From Rhodopseudomonas pentothenatexigens (GTDB taxonomy: Bacteria > Pseudomonadota > Alphaproteobacteria > Rhizobiales > Xanthobacteraceae), in contig NZ_UFQQ01000027.1 in assembly GCF_900218015.1 (NCBI RefSeq), positions 1 to 61,440 on the forward strand: 61,440 nt of DNA. Reading direction: 5' to 3'. Within the stretch, counting starts at the first letter, position 1. Each line of letters begins with the position of its first letter. The notes under the pieces were generated by a model that was not told the origin of the DNA, did not search any database, and saw only the letters and a program-made list of their open reading frames with translations. Shown here in pieces: positions 1 to 9,790 of this stretch. The position numbers and the translations under genes were made by a program.

Positions 1-77
1 TCGTACTCGGCCATCAGAAACCGCCATTTCTGGATGTAATTCCGCTCGATCGTCCGGTCGAAACTGTTGTCGCGCAT
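1..77 (-). CDS. N-terminal fragment of an unknown protein, possibly a transposase
   Basis: An ATG at 77 is preceded on the minus strand by a good GGGAGG ribosome-binding site and opens a frame that runs off the left edge. The visible residues (MRDNSFDRTIERNYIQKWRF then LMAEY) are rich in basic and aromatic residues. They remind me of the first helix of some DDE transposases of the IS481 type, but 25 residues cannot settle this. The gene points away from cimA. The start is well supported; the identity is a weak guess. Confidence 0.45.
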   Translation of the reverse strand, partial: MRDNSFDRTIERNYIQKWRFLMAEY

Positions 78-194
78 CGAAGCCTCCCTGATGGGTGGAT
101 TCGATCACCGAATTATTGAACTTGCACAGCAATGACGGGGAAAGGTACCTAATTCCCAGTCGACGTTATTCAGGCGGACAGCACCGCTTCAGCA

Positions 195-1793
195 TCACAC
201 CGGCGCGTTCGACTGCACCAGCTTGTAGACGACCGAATCCATCAGCGCCTGGAACGAGGCGTCGATGATATTCGGCGACACGCCGATCGTGGTCCAGCGC
301 CGGCCGTCCTCGTCCTCGCTCTCGATCAGCACCCGAGTCACGGCCTCGGTGCCGCCATTGAGGATACGAACGCGGTAGTCGACCAGCTTCAGGCCCTCGA
401 TGTACTTCTGATACTTGCCGAGGTCCTTGCGCAGCGCGACGTCGAGCGCGTTGACCGGGCCGTTGCCTTCCGCGGCCGAAATCAGCGTCTCGCCGTCGAC
501 CTCCACCTTGATCACCGCCATCGCCACCGTCACGCGCTGGCCGTGCGAGTTGTAGCGCTGCTCGACATTGACGTCGAACTTGTCGACCCGGAAGAACTCC
601 GGCACGGTGCCGAGCGTGCTGCGCGCCAGCAGATCGAACGAGGCGTTGGCCGACTCGTAGGCGTAGCCGGCCGCCTCACGTTCCTTCAGCTTCTCGACCA
701 GGCGGGACAGCCGCGGATCGTCGCGATCGAACTGGATATTGGTGCGCGCCAGCTCGGCCAGCACGTTGGACTTGCCGGCCTGATCCGACACCAGCACCTT
801 GCGATGATTGCCGACCGACTCCGGCGGCACGTGCTCGTAGGTCTGCGGATCCTTCAGCACCGCCGAGGCGTGGATGCCGGTCTTGGTGACGAAGGCGCTG
901 CCGCCGACATAGGGCGCGTGCGGATTGGGCGCGCGGTCGAGGATATTGTCGAGCGCGCGCGACACCTGCACCAGGCTCGCCAGCTTGTCGTCGGAGACGC
1001 CGATCTCGAACTTGTCGGCAAATTCCTTCTTCAGCTTCAGGGTCGGGATCATCGAGACCAGATTGGCGTTGCCGCAGCGTTCGCCGAGACCGTTCAGCGT
1101 GCCCTGGATCTGCCGCGCGCCGGCCCGCACCGCGGCGAACGAATTCGCCACCGCCTGCTCGGTGTCGTTATGGGCGTGGATGCCGACATGCGCGCCGGGG
1201 ATGTGCTTGACCACCTCGCCGACAATGGCCTCGACCTCGTCCGGCATGGTGCCGCCATTGGTGTCGCACAGCACCACCCAGCGCGCGCCGGATTCGTACG
1301 CCGCCTTGGCGCATTGCAGCGCGAACTCCGGATTGGCCTTGTAGCCGTCGAAGAAGTGCTCGCAATCGACCAGCACCTCGCGGCCCTTGTCCTTGGCGAG
1401 CGAGACGCTGTCGCGGATCGAGGCGATGTTCTCCTCGTTGGTGGTCTCCAGCGCGACCCGGACCTGATACTCCGACGACTTGGCGACGAAGCAGATCGCA
1501 TCCGCCTTGGCGTCGAGCAGCATCGCGATGCCGGGATCGTTCGAGGCCGAGCGGCCGGGCCGCCGCGTCATGCCGAACGCCGCGAAGGTGGCGCGCTCGA
1601 GGTTCTGATCCTGGCCGAAGAACTCGGTGTCGAGCGGATTGGCGCCGGGGTAGCCGCCTTCGACATAGTCGATGCCGAGATCGTCGAGCAGCGAAGCGAT
1701 CAGCTTCTTGTCGTGCAAGGTGAAGTCGACGCCGTTGGTCTGGGCGCCGTCGCGCAGCGTGGTGTCGTACAGATAGAGACGTTCGCGGCTCAT
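195..1793 (-). CDS. cimA: (R)-citramalate synthase / isopropylmalate-synthase-like protein
   Basis: Condenses acetyl-CoA with pyruvate to citramalate, the entry step of the threonine-independent isoleucine route. The 532-residue protein starts with the DRE-TIM signature (TTLRDG at residues 11-16), has the metal-binding HAHND at 206-210 and the GLGERCGNANL signature at 235-245, and ends in a LeuA-type allosteric domain from about 400 on. Length and order fit the CimA branch (about 530 residues) better than LeuA or homocitrate synthase. An upstream in-frame ATG would add 21 residues, but the chosen ATG overlaps the GNAT stop codon as ATGA at 1790-1793 and places the catalytic motif at the usual distance. 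It is the last gene of the operon that begins with cysS. Citramalate over a related acyl acceptor is inferred from family resemblance. Confidence 0.88.
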   Translation of the reverse strand: MSRERLYLYDTTLRDGAQTNGVDFTLHDKKLIASLLDDLGIDYVEGGYPGANPLDTEFFGQDQNLERATFAAFGMTRRPGRSASNDPGIAMLLDAKADAICFVAKSSEYQVRVALETTNEENIASIRDSVSLAKDKGREVLVDCEHFFDGYKANPEFALQCAKAAYESGARWVVLCDTNGGTMPDEVEAIVGEVVKHIPGAHVGIHAHNDTEQAVANSFAAVRAGARQIQGTLNGLGERCGNANLVSMIPTLKLKKEFADKFEIGVSDDKLASLVQVSRALDNILDRAPNPHAPYVGGSAFVTKTGIHASAVLKDPQTYEHVPPESVGNHRKVLVSDQAGKSNVLAELARTNIQFDRDDPRLSRLVEKLKEREAAGYAYESANASFDLLARSTLGTVPEFFRVDKFDVNVEQRYNSHGQRVTVAMAVIKVEVDGETLISAAEGNGPVNALDVALRKDLGKYQKYIEGLKLVDYRVRILNGGTEAVTRVLIESEDEDGRRWTTIGVSPNIIDASFQALMDSVVYKLVQSNAPV

Positions 1794-2299
1794 GAGGAGG
1801 CTCCGGGCGCGGCGGAATCCGCCAGCGATTTTGTCATCGTGGTGTTGGCGAGCCATTCGCCATTGATCGAGACGGTGTTGCGCTGCTTGGCGACATAGCC
1901 ACGCTTGGCGAAGAATTCGGCGGCGTTGTCGCTGGCATCGACGGTGAGCACCAAGGTGCCGCGCGCGCCGGCGAGCTTTTCCAGCGCATCGATCAGCGTC
2001 GTGCCGGCGTCGCGGCCGACGTAATCGGGATGCACGTACAGCATGTCGATGTGGTCGGGCCCTTTCAGCGAGGCGAAGCCGACCGGCACGCCCTCCAGCG
2101 TCGCGATCAGCGTCAGCTGGCCGGCGAGCCGCGCGGCGAATTTGGCATCGTCATCGGCCGCCGACGCCCACGCTTCCTGCTGCTCCTCGCTGTAATCGTC
2201 CGCGGTGAGCTGCTCGACCGCCGCTACGAAGATCGCAGCAGCGACCGCGGCATCCTCGGGCAGATACGGCCGCAGCGCCGGTGTCGCGCCCGCGCTCAT
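1790..2299 (-). CDS. GNAT family N-acetyltransferase, YafP-like
   Basis: A 169-residue single-domain GNAT acetyltransferase. The acetyl-CoA loop lies in strand 4/helix 3 (MLYVHPDYVGRDAGTTLIDA, a variant R-x-x-G-x-G/A), and the C-terminal strand pair carries AAEFFAKRGYV, as in other GNAT proteins. The N-terminal DYSEEQQEAWA stretch is typical of the YafP-like subgroup. The ATG at 2299 shares one base with the stop of the upstream 43-residue gene (TGATG), so translation is probably coupled; a GTG one codon upstream is the alternative start. The downstream end overlaps cimA by four bases. The acceptor substrate (small molecule or protein amine) is unknown. Confidence 0.85.
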   Translation of the reverse strand: MSAGATPALRPYLPEDAAVAAAIFVAAVEQLTADDYSEEQQEAWASAADDDAKFAARLAGQLTLIATLEGVPVGFASLKGPDHIDMLYVHPDYVGRDAGTTLIDALEKLAGARGTLVLTVDASDNAAEFFAKRGYVAKQRNTVSINGEWLANTTMTKSLADSAAPGASS

Positions 2300-2430
2300 C
2301 ACCAGAACCCGTACAGCTTGAGTACCAGCGCGGTGGCGCCGGCGAGCAGCACGATCTTCAGCGCGATGTAGTACAGCCAGTGCTTCGGAAACGGCGTATC
2401 AGGCCGCCCGGTCGGCTTCTGCTCGGTCAT
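2299..2430 (-). CDS. 43-residue membrane peptide, translationally coupled
   Basis: A short frame begins with ATG at 2430 and ends in TGA at 2299-2301, where the stop overlaps the GNAT start as TGATG. The product is MTEQKPTGRPDTPFPKHW, then one hydrophobic helix (about residues 19-40, from LYYIALKIVL to LVLKLYG), ending GFW. The layout is a polar, proline-rich, probably cytoplasmic tail and one membrane helix. It lies between cysS and the GNAT gene in one transcription direction. The tight overlap and coherent membrane sequence argue for a real gene, although no function is known to me. The ribosome-binding site upstream is only moderate. Confidence 0.65.
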   Translation of the reverse strand: MTEQKPTGRPDTPFPKHWLYYIALKIVLLAGATALVLKLYGFW

Positions 2431-2471
2431 CGTGAAGACTCCTTATTCGCCGACGCAAGGCCCCTGTCGTT

Positions 2472-2574
2472 CGTCATTCCGGGATGCGCTGCGTCAGCAG
2501 CGCAGACCCGGAATCCCGAGATTGTGGCGACGAGATTCCGGGTTCGCCCGCTGGGCGGGCGCCCCGGAATGACG
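2472..2574. repeat. Dispersed palindromic repeat, family A, copy 1
   Basis: Two hairpins in tandem, each built from a CATTCCGGG...CCCGGAAT type stem with a GC-rich inner stem. The outer ends are CGTCATTCC and GGAATGACG, so the whole unit is also an inverted repeat. Related units occur at 43547-43819, 54076-54187 and 55018-55119. This copy sits inside the cysS operon, between cysS and the 43-residue gene, so it would be transcribed. Confidence 0.85.
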
Positions 2575-2590
2575 CGGTGAGATATGTACC

Positions 2591-3982
<1,392 letters not shown>

Positions 3983-4381
3983 GGATACCCGTCCCCTGCG
4001 GCCGGGCGTCCAGTGCTCTCGATAGGAGAAAAGACGGCCTCAGCCAGCGTGTCAGCTAGCTAATAATCTCGCAGCGAATGCAAATGGCGAGGAAACCGTT
4101 CATCGCCGCACCATGGCGACCGGCCTTAAATCCGTCAAGTCCGTCGATCGCCGGAGGTCCGACTTGTTTTTCCGGCTGCGAATCGAATTGTCGCCAGCGC
4201 TGGTACGCGGAGGGTCGCCCTCCGGCTCGCCCCATCGCCCGACCGCCACCACCGCGAACCGCCCGCTCCGGCCAATTCCGGCCTCGATCGGCGCCGAGCC
4301 GATGCGCCAGCCACTATGGTTAACGTTTTTTAACCCTTTTCAGGGTACGGACGGAGGTCATCCCCTCGTTCCTGGTGCAGC
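3983..4381. other. 399-bp intergenic region between divergent genes
   Basis: Lies between cysS (minus) and an exported-protein gene (plus), so it should hold both promoters. The short frames here (at about 4078-4385) have proline/arginine-rich translations without family resemblance, and I reject them. The only clear structure is the GGTTAA...TTAACC inverted repeat at 4318-4335. Confidence 0.5.
4318..4335. promoter_or_regulatory. GGTTAA-N6-TTAACC inverted repeat upstream of an exported-protein gene
   Basis: A perfect 6-bp inverted repeat with a 6-base T-rich centre, 46 bases before the ATG at 4382. It resembles a CtrA-type TTAA-N7-TTAA box but has a spacer one base too short, so CtrA binding is doubtful. 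A second small inverted repeat (ACCCT...AGGGT) follows directly. It is a candidate operator or promoter element only. Confidence 0.3.
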
Positions 4382-4690
4382 ATGAACCTGATTCCTGCCT
4401 TCTTTGCCGGCGCAGCGCTGCTTGCGGCGACGGCGGCCTATGCCGACAGCCGGGTCTTCATCGTCGCCAACCAACCCGACGGCTACGGCATCGACCTGTG
4501 CCTCGCCCGCGGCGAAAAATGTGGCGCTCCCGCTGCGGCAGCCTATTGCCAGTCCCGCGAATTCGCCCAGGCGGTGGCCTATCGCCGGGTCGACCCGGAC
4601 GAAATCACCGGCGCGGTGCCGAAAGCGAGCGGCCCGGCCTGTGCCCACGGCGTCTGCAGCGAATACGTCGCCATCACCTGCCAGCGCTGA
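4382..4690 (+). CDS. Small exported protein of unknown function
   Basis: 102 residues with a clear Sec signal peptide (MNLIPAFFAGAALLAATAAY, probable cleavage after AYA at residues 19-21). The mature part has six cysteines in a chain of about 80 residues (in CLARGEKC, YCQS, ACAHGVC and the final TCQR), which suggests a small disulfide-stabilised periplasmic protein. An ACGGAGG ribosome-binding site precedes the ATG. I do not recognise a named family. The gene is followed, 185 bases later on the same strand, by the DUF2865 gene, which is also exported and cysteine-containing. Confidence 0.72.
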   Translation: MNLIPAFFAGAALLAATAAYADSRVFIVANQPDGYGIDLCLARGEKCGAPAAAAYCQSREFAQAVAYRRVDPDEITGAVPKASGPACAHGVCSEYVAITCQR

Positions 4691-4875
4691 CCCGGCACCA
4701 CAGCCGGCGGGCGGCTTCGCCACAGAGACGCCCCGGAAACGACGTGACCCTGCCGAAAGAAGCGGCTAGAAACGGTCGACGTCGCGGTTTCAGAGGGATC
4801 GATCCGCGGCCCGATCGCGCGGATTTGCTGGATGTGATTCGGCGGATCGCCGGAATCACCCGCTCGGATTCCTGA

Positions 4876-6036
4876 ATGCCCGACATGTTCGATAACGCCA
4901 CCCGTTTCCGCTGGCTGGCCGGCGCCCTGATCGTCGCCGCCGCGTCGCTGCCCTCCGCAGCGCTCGCCCAGCAAGGCTATCCGTCGCAAGGCTACAATCA
5001 GCCGGGCTATCAGCAGGCCCCCCCGGGCGGCCAACCGGGCGGTCCCGCCGCCAATCCGATGTGCCCGCGGCTGGAAGCGCAGCTCGCCTCGATCGACCGC
5101 GGCGGCATGGACCCGGCCCGCGCCGACCAGATCCGCCGATTCGAGGACGCCGCCGCCCGCCAGCAGGCCGAGCTCGACCGCGTCGGCATGCAGGCGAAGC
5201 GGATGGGCTGCGAAAGCTCCGGGTTCTTCTCGCTGTTCAGCGGCCAGCCGGCGCAATGCGGTCCGGTCAACAACCAGATCCAGCAGATGCGCGGCAATCT
5301 CGACCAGATCAACTCGTCGCTGGAGCGGCTGCGCAGCGGCGGCCCCGGCGGCAACGATCGCGAGAACCAGCGCCGCTCGGTGATCCAGGCGCTGGCGCAG
5401 AACAATTGCGGGCCGCAATACACTGCCGCCGCGCAGCAGAGCGGCGGACTGCTCGACAACCTGTTCAACGGCGGCAACAGCGGCGCCCCGGCCGGCGATT
5501 TCAGCAGCACCGAGGGCGGCACCTTCCGCACCGTCTGCGTCCGCACCTGCGACGGTTATTATTTCCCGATCTCGTTCGCCACCGTGCCGAGCCGGTTCGG
5601 CGACGACGAGAAGACCTGCAAGAGCCTGTGCCCGGCCTCGGAGGCGTCGCTGTATGCCTATCGCAACCCCGGCCAGGACATGAACCAGGCGGTGTCGATC
5701 AACGGCCAGCCCTACACCTCGCTGCCGAACGCGTTCCGCTATCGCCAGGAGTTCAACCCGTCCTGCAGCTGCAAGCCGGCGAACCAGACCTGGGCCGACG
5801 CCATGAAGGGCGTCGACGATCGCTCGGCCGCCGAGCACGGCGACATCATCGTCACCGAAGAAAGCGCCAAGAAGCTGTCGGCGCCGCCGGCGCAGCGCAC
5901 CTCGGCCAAGAGCGGCAGCAAGGCCGCGCCCGCGACCGCATCCAATCAGCCGGACCCCGGCGCGCCGTCGACCGATCCGAGCAAGATCCGCACGGTCGGT
6001 CCGAAATTCTACCAGACCCCGCCGAGTGCGCAGTAG
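4876..6036 (+). CDS. DUF2865 family exported protein
   Basis: 386 residues. A signal peptide ends near ALAQQ (about residue 32), followed by a Gln/Gly/Pro-rich linker. A helical, Gln-rich region at about 60-180 looks able to form coiled coil. The hallmark block near 215-310 (RTVCVRTCDGYYFPISF, then cysteines in KTCKSLCPASEA and SCSCKP) is the DUF2865 domain of Rhizobiales envelope proteins. The tail is low-complexity Ala/Ser/Pro. The role of the family is unknown to me; paired cysteines and export suggest a periplasmic or cell-wall-associated function. It stands alone between an exported-protein gene and an FAD enzyme. Confidence 0.85.
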   Translation: MPDMFDNATRFRWLAGALIVAAASLPSAALAQQGYPSQGYNQPGYQQAPPGGQPGGPAANPMCPRLEAQLASIDRGGMDPARADQIRRFEDAAARQQAELDRVGMQAKRMGCESSGFFSLFSGQPAQCGPVNNQIQQMRGNLDQINSSLERLRSGGPGGNDRENQRRSVIQALAQNNCGPQYTAAAQQSGGLLDNLFNGGNSGAPAGDFSSTEGGTFRTVCVRTCDGYYFPISFATVPSRFGDDEKTCKSLCPASEASLYAYRNPGQDMNQAVSINGQPYTSLPNAFRYRQEFNPSCSCKPANQTWADAMKGVDDRSAAEHGDIIVTEESAKKLSAPPAQRTSAKSGSKAAPATASNQPDPGAPSTDPSKIRTVGPKFYQTPPSAQ

Positions 6037-6134
6037 GCCGCGATCAGCGCCGCCTCCATAGCCCATCGGAGCTATAGCCCGCTCCGACCGTCCTCCCCTA
6101 GCCTTTCGCATCGCGTTACGGCTCGGGAGGACAG

Positions 6135-7469
6135 ATGCGGATCATCGTTGTGGGCGGCGGCATCGCCGGCATGGGCGCAGCGGATCGGCTGCGCGAGGCC
6201 GGCCACGACATCGTCCTGCTCGAACAGGACGCCGAGGCCGGCGGACGCTGCCGCTCGGTGCAGTGGCACGGTGTCTGGGCGGTCACCGGGGCCTTCGCCT
6301 TTCTCTGCGCCGAGACCAATCTGACCGACCTCGCCCGCAAGCTCGGCATCGATCAGCCCGACGGCATGGTCGACCTCACCGCCGCGCATCAATGGAACGT
6401 GCTGGTCGAGCGCAAGCGAACCGAGGCGTTCGGCGCCTTCGACCTGATCAGCGCCGCGAAGCATCCGGCGATTCCACTGCTCGAGAAAGCCAAGCTGCTG
6501 GCGACGCTGCCGAAGCTGGCGCAGGTCGCGGTCGCCGGCGATCCGCGCGACATCACCAGCGCGGCGGCGCTCGACGACGTCAACGCCTGCGAGTATTTCC
6601 GCAAATTTTCGCCGACCTTCGTCGATTACTTCCTGGAGCCCTGCGTCGCAATGTTCTGCGGCTACGGCGAGGACGACTACTCGCTCGGCTGGACGGCGTG
6701 GAGCACCGCCGGAAGGCTGTCCTGGTCCGGCGACCGGATCTGGAGCTTCAAGGAGCGCGGCGCCGGGCGGATCACCTTCGAACTCGGCCGCAGCCTCGCC
6801 GCCGATCCCAGGGTCGAAGTCCGGCTCGGCTGCCGCGCCGTAGAAGTCCGGCATCACCAAGACGGCGTCGAGGTCGATATCGTCGCCGAAGGCCGTGCCG
6901 AAACGCTCCGCGGCGACGCGGTGGTGATGGCGGCGCCCGGCAACAAAGTGGCGGCGCTGATGCCGGCGCTGGACGCGGAGCGGCGCGCGTTCTTCGACGC
7001 GATCGACTATGCGGGCCATCACATCGTGTACTACCTGCTCGACCGCCCCAAGGGCGACCTGCTCGGCACCTACGTGCTGCCCGCCGCCGACGGCTTCCGC
7101 CGCACCGGCAATCTGCGCTTCACCGACATGGGCGACGGCACGACTTTTGCGCATTCGCAGTGGAAGGATTGGGGCTGCCGCCAGCAGGCCGACGCCAGCA
7201 CCGCGGACCTGCTAACGATCGCCTGGAGCGACGTCGTCGACGCGCTGCCCCAGCTCGCCGACACCCGCGTGATCGACAGCTTCATCTCCCAGCAGCCCGA
7301 CGCGATCTGCAAGCGGCCGAAGGGTTACATCGGCAATCTGCGCCGCTTCCTCGATCTCGGGCCGCTGCCGCGGGTGGCGTTCTGCGGCGACTATCTCACC
7401 AACAGCACCGTCGGCCAGGCGCATTGGTCGGGGCTGACCGCCGCACAGGAACTGATGGCGCGGCTCTGA
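6135..7469 (+). CDS. FAD-dependent amine-oxidase/protoporphyrinogen-oxidase-like oxidoreductase
   Basis: 444 residues with an N-terminal dinucleotide-binding fold (VVGGGIAGMGAADRLREAGH, then LLEQDAEAGGRCRS, the GG motif of the amine-oxidase/phytoene-desaturase superfamily). The C terminus has the second FAD contact (VAFCGDYLTNSTVGQAHWSG). An AGGAC ribosome-binding site precedes the ATG. The superfamily oxidises amines, carotenoids or porphyrinogens; nothing here fixes the substrate. No carotenoid or haem genes adjoin it. HemY is less likely because several of its signature blocks are not obvious. Confidence 0.75.
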   Translation: MRIIVVGGGIAGMGAADRLREAGHDIVLLEQDAEAGGRCRSVQWHGVWAVTGAFAFLCAETNLTDLARKLGIDQPDGMVDLTAAHQWNVLVERKRTEAFGAFDLISAAKHPAIPLLEKAKLLATLPKLAQVAVAGDPRDITSAAALDDVNACEYFRKFSPTFVDYFLEPCVAMFCGYGEDDYSLGWTAWSTAGRLSWSGDRIWSFKERGAGRITFELGRSLAADPRVEVRLGCRAVEVRHHQDGVEVDIVAEGRAETLRGDAVVMAAPGNKVAALMPALDAERRAFFDAIDYAGHHIVYYLLDRPKGDLLGTYVLPAADGFRRTGNLRFTDMGDGTTFAHSQWKDWGCRQQADASTADLLTIAWSDVVDALPQLADTRVIDSFISQQPDAICKRPKGYIGNLRRFLDLGPLPRVAFCGDYLTNSTVGQAHWSGLTAAQELMARL

Positions 7470-7494
7470 GCGAACCTGCGCAGTGCCGGTACGA

Positions 7495-8238
7495 TCAGCG
7501 CTGGGGAGCGGACTGTGCGGTCCACAGCGCACTCAACTCGGTGCGATTTCGCACGCCGGCCTTGTGCAGCACTGCGCGCATCTGATTCTTGATCGTCCAC
7601 GGGCTGGTATCGAGCACGCGGGCGATCGATTTGTTGGAATGGCCGGCCGCAGCCAGAGCCGCGACCTCGCGCTCGCGGGGGGTGAGCGCACGCAGCGGAT
7701 CGTTGCCGGTAGAGAGCGGCACCGTCGCCGCGCCGCGCGCGATGACGCCGTGATACGCCATCTCCAGCAGTGGCAGCAGCGCCAGCGCCAGCCCGCGGTC
7801 ACGCTCGTCGAAATCGCGGTGCCCGGCGTCACGCACCAGGCTGAGCGCGCCGACGATGCGGTTCTGCTCGCGCAGCGCCAGGATCAGCACGAAGCCGGCG
7901 CCGCTGCCCGCCAACAACGGCTCGCGCGGCAGGGTTGCGCGGCGGGCAGCCGGCAGCAACTCCGACAACCGCGCCACGCCGTTGTCCGACGCCTCCCGAT
8001 CGAGCCAGCTCCGGATCGGATCGCGCGCCCGCACCTCGGCGCAATAATGCGCCTGGCACCACGAAGGCCAGTTGACGAAGTGCATCTCCCCCGGCCGCCC
8101 GCCCCGCCGATCCGACAGCACCGCACGCGACGCCCCGAACACCGGCCGCAACGACAGCATCGCGGCTTGCGCGAACGCCGCCGGCGTAGCGCGGTGAAGC
8201 AGATCGGGGGCGATGGCGGTAGGGACAGGAATCGTCAT
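7495..8238 (-). CDS. LuxR-type transcriptional regulator
   Basis: 247 residues. The C-terminal domain is a classic GerE/LuxR helix-turn-helix beginning [19 protein letters not shown] and continuing [20 protein letters not shown]. The N-terminal 170 residues look like a GAF/autoinducer-binding-type sensor domain (Trp-rich [10 protein letters not shown] and the [19 protein letters not shown] helix before the linker). A longer frame would add 32 Arg-rich residues, but the ATG at 8238 gives a normal N terminus. No luxI-like synthase is in the window, so it is probably an orphan. It is transcribed divergently from vapB with a 190-bp shared upstream region. Confidence 0.85.
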   Translation of the reverse strand: MTIPVPTAIAPDLLHRATPAAFAQAAMLSLRPVFGASRAVLSDRRGGRPGEMHFVNWPSWCQAHYCAEVRARDPIRSWLDREASDNGVARLSELLPAARRATLPREPLLAGSGAGFVLILALREQNRIVGALSLVRDAGHRDFDERDRGLALALLPLLEMAYHGVIARGAATVPLSTGNDPLRALTPREREVAALAAAGHSNKSIARVLDTSPWTIKNQMRAVLHKAGVRNRTELSALWTAQSAPQR

Positions 8239-8396
8239 GCACAGCTCGCTGGGATCGGAAGGCGTGGCGGTCCCGATCGCGGGGCGACGGCGCCTTCTGG
8301 TGGCGATACGCCTATCAAATCGGCTGCGGGCCAACGGGGCAAGCCAGCTCTCGAAGACCGCCGGCCAGTCCCCCTTCCCGAACGCTCGTCGCGCTA

Positions 8397-8402
8397 TATA
8401 AT
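8397..8402 (+). promoter_or_regulatory. Candidate -10 element and operator of vapB
   Basis: A perfect TATAAT lies 27 bases before the vapB ATG inside an AT-rich near-palindrome (TATAT...ATATA, 8395-8410) in otherwise GC-rich DNA. VapB-type antitoxins commonly bind palindromes overlapping their own promoter, so autoregulation is inferred. I see no good -35 hexamer at the expected distance. A GGAGG ribosome-binding site follows. Confidence 0.5.
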
Positions 8403-8429
8403 GACATATATCAGAGGCACGGAGGCGAC

Positions 8430-8693
8430 ATGGCGTCCCGGACCGCGAAGATCTTCACCATCGGCCGCAGCCAGGCCGTCCGGCTCCCCGCGGAGTTTCG
8501 CTTCGAGGGCAGCGAGGTTTTCGTGCGCCGCGATGCGAAGACGGGTGATGTCATCCTGTCGCGAAAGCCGAACTCCTGGGACGGCCTGCTCGAGCTTCAC
8601 AAGACGGCAGCAGTGCCCGACGACTTCATGAGGCCGACCGACCGCATCCAGCCGCCGCAGGATCGCGATCCGTTCGAAGGCTGGAGCGAATGA
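8430..8693 (+). CDS. vapB: VapB-type antitoxin (AbrB/SpoVT fold)
   Basis: 87 residues. The N-terminal half has the swapped-hairpin AbrB/SpoVT pattern of VapB antitoxins ([20 protein letters not shown], then [19 protein letters not shown]), which dimerises to bind DNA. The C-terminal half ([19 protein letters not shown]) is the polar toxin-binding tail. The ribosome-binding site ACGGAGGCGAC is strong. Its stop codon overlaps the start of the following vapC frame as ATGA, the usual coupling of such pairs. The partner toxin appears damaged, so this may now be an orphan antitoxin or an anti-addiction remnant. Confidence 0.9.
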   Translation: MASRTAKIFTIGRSQAVRLPAEFRFEGSEVFVRRDAKTGDVILSRKPNSWDGLLELHKTAAVPDDFMRPTDRIQPPQDRDPFEGWSE

Positions 8694-9097
8694 GCGGTAG
8701 GGTTGGAGACACCAACGTCCCAACCACGTCACCAGAAGCGAGAGGCGCGAGATTATCGAGCGACTGGTCGCACTGCCGATTTCGGACGTCGTCATCTCGT
8801 CGATCACCGGGCGAACTCCTCCACGACCTCGCCAAATGCGGCTACCTTACCGCTCTCTCCGATCGCGTCCGGGAATTCCTGCTGCGCGTCGACGTCCTGC
8901 CGTGGGATCACGATGTCACCAAGACCTACGCCGACCTACGCGCAGCCTACGAAGCCAAAGGCGTCACCCTCGCCCCTCTCGACATGATGATCGCCACCCA
9001 CGCGGTCGCGACAGACGCGACACTAGTGACGCGGGACAAGACGTTCGGCCGCGTGCCTTCGCCGCTGCGGGTCGAGGACTGGGCGGAGGGGGACTAG
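8690..9097 (+). pseudogene. vapC: VapC-type PIN-domain toxin with compensating frameshifts
   Basis: The frame starting at 8690 gives 135 residues. Residues 53-135 are a clear VapC C-terminal part (PLDMMIATHAVATD, then TLVTRDKTFGRV), with acidic PIN residues at Asp98 and Asp116. The start keeps DTNV (Asp7) and residues 41-46 keep GELLHD (Glu42). Between them, bases 8720-8809 (exactly 30 codons) read as nonsense in this frame. In the frame two bases on, from 8722 to 8808, they give NHV, then RREIIERLVALPISDVVISS and IT, the expected VapC helix/strand segment. Two opposing indels therefore restored the frame but scrambled the N-terminal fold. The toxin is probably inactive, although all four acidic residues remain. 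Confidence 0.8.
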
Positions 9098-9189
9098 CTC
9101 GTAACCCTGATTATGGAACGAGACCGGTGCAGCAGCGCGCAACTTAGAGATCCCGATTGCACTGCGCTTCATCCGGACACAGACGACGG

Positions 9190-9681
9190 CTAACCATCCC
9201 TAGTAAAGCCAGCGAACACCCAGCCGATCATCCAAAAGAGAACGTATGCTAAAAATGCACCCCCTCCTGTGATTAGGAGGCCGATGCCAAGAGTATCACG
9301 GCCTCCGCTCTTCATAAAGGACGGCGGGGGCGTATCGGCAATAGCAAGTACTTCGCTAACTTCTTTTCCATAGATGCCGGAATCGCGGCAGCCACTCACT
9401 TCATAATCCAACGTTTGGCTGTCCAAATTTGGATACTTCTGTCTAAAGCTGAAGCCAGCACGCGCTAGTTTCGCTATGCATCTCGCGTTATTATACGCAT
9501 TGACTTCAGTGGAATAGCTATCGTTAGCGACAAAACCTGTGATCGTGACTCCAATCATAATGGTCAAGATAGCCACAGCTAAACCAATCCGAGTGAAGCC
9601 TCGGATGATGCGCGCACCAACAGTGAGCGACACACGGCTTTCAGATCGAAATGGATTAAGATCACTCATAAGTCCACTCAA
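9190..9681 (-). CDS. Orphan membrane protein of unknown function
   Basis: 163 residues (159 if the second ATG at 9669 is used). There are two hydrophobic spans: about residues 33-53 (IGLAVAILTIMIGVTITGF) and 128-155 (TLGIGLLITGGGAFLAYVLF onward). A polar loop between them contains two cysteines (RCIAKL and SGCRDSG) and is probably periplasmic. Base composition is much lower in GC than the flanks, with ATA, TTA and AGA-type codons, which suggests recent acquisition. It shares no family signature I recognise. It sits alone between the vapBC remnant and nadE. Confidence 0.6.
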   Translation of the reverse strand: MSGLMSDLNPFRSESRVSLTVGARIIRGFTRIGLAVAILTIMIGVTITGFVANDSYSTEVNAYNNARCIAKLARAGFSFRQKYPNLDSQTLDYEVSGCRDSGIYGKEVSEVLAIADTPPPSFMKSGGRDTLGIGLLITGGGAFLAYVLFWMIGWVFAGFTRDG

Positions 9682-9790
9682 CCAGAAAGAGCGAATATCG
9701 GCAAGTTAGCCATATACGTCTCTCGTTCGATTACCTACGGCAAAGCGCTCGGGATGAAGTCTCTTCGTGGACTGAGTTTTTGATCTGAGC

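Noticed and set aside
4078-4385. Two overlapping short plus-strand frames (81 and 90 residues)
   Set aside because: Pro/Arg-rich translations, no ribosome-binding site and no recognisable fold; the region is better read as a divergent promoter gap.
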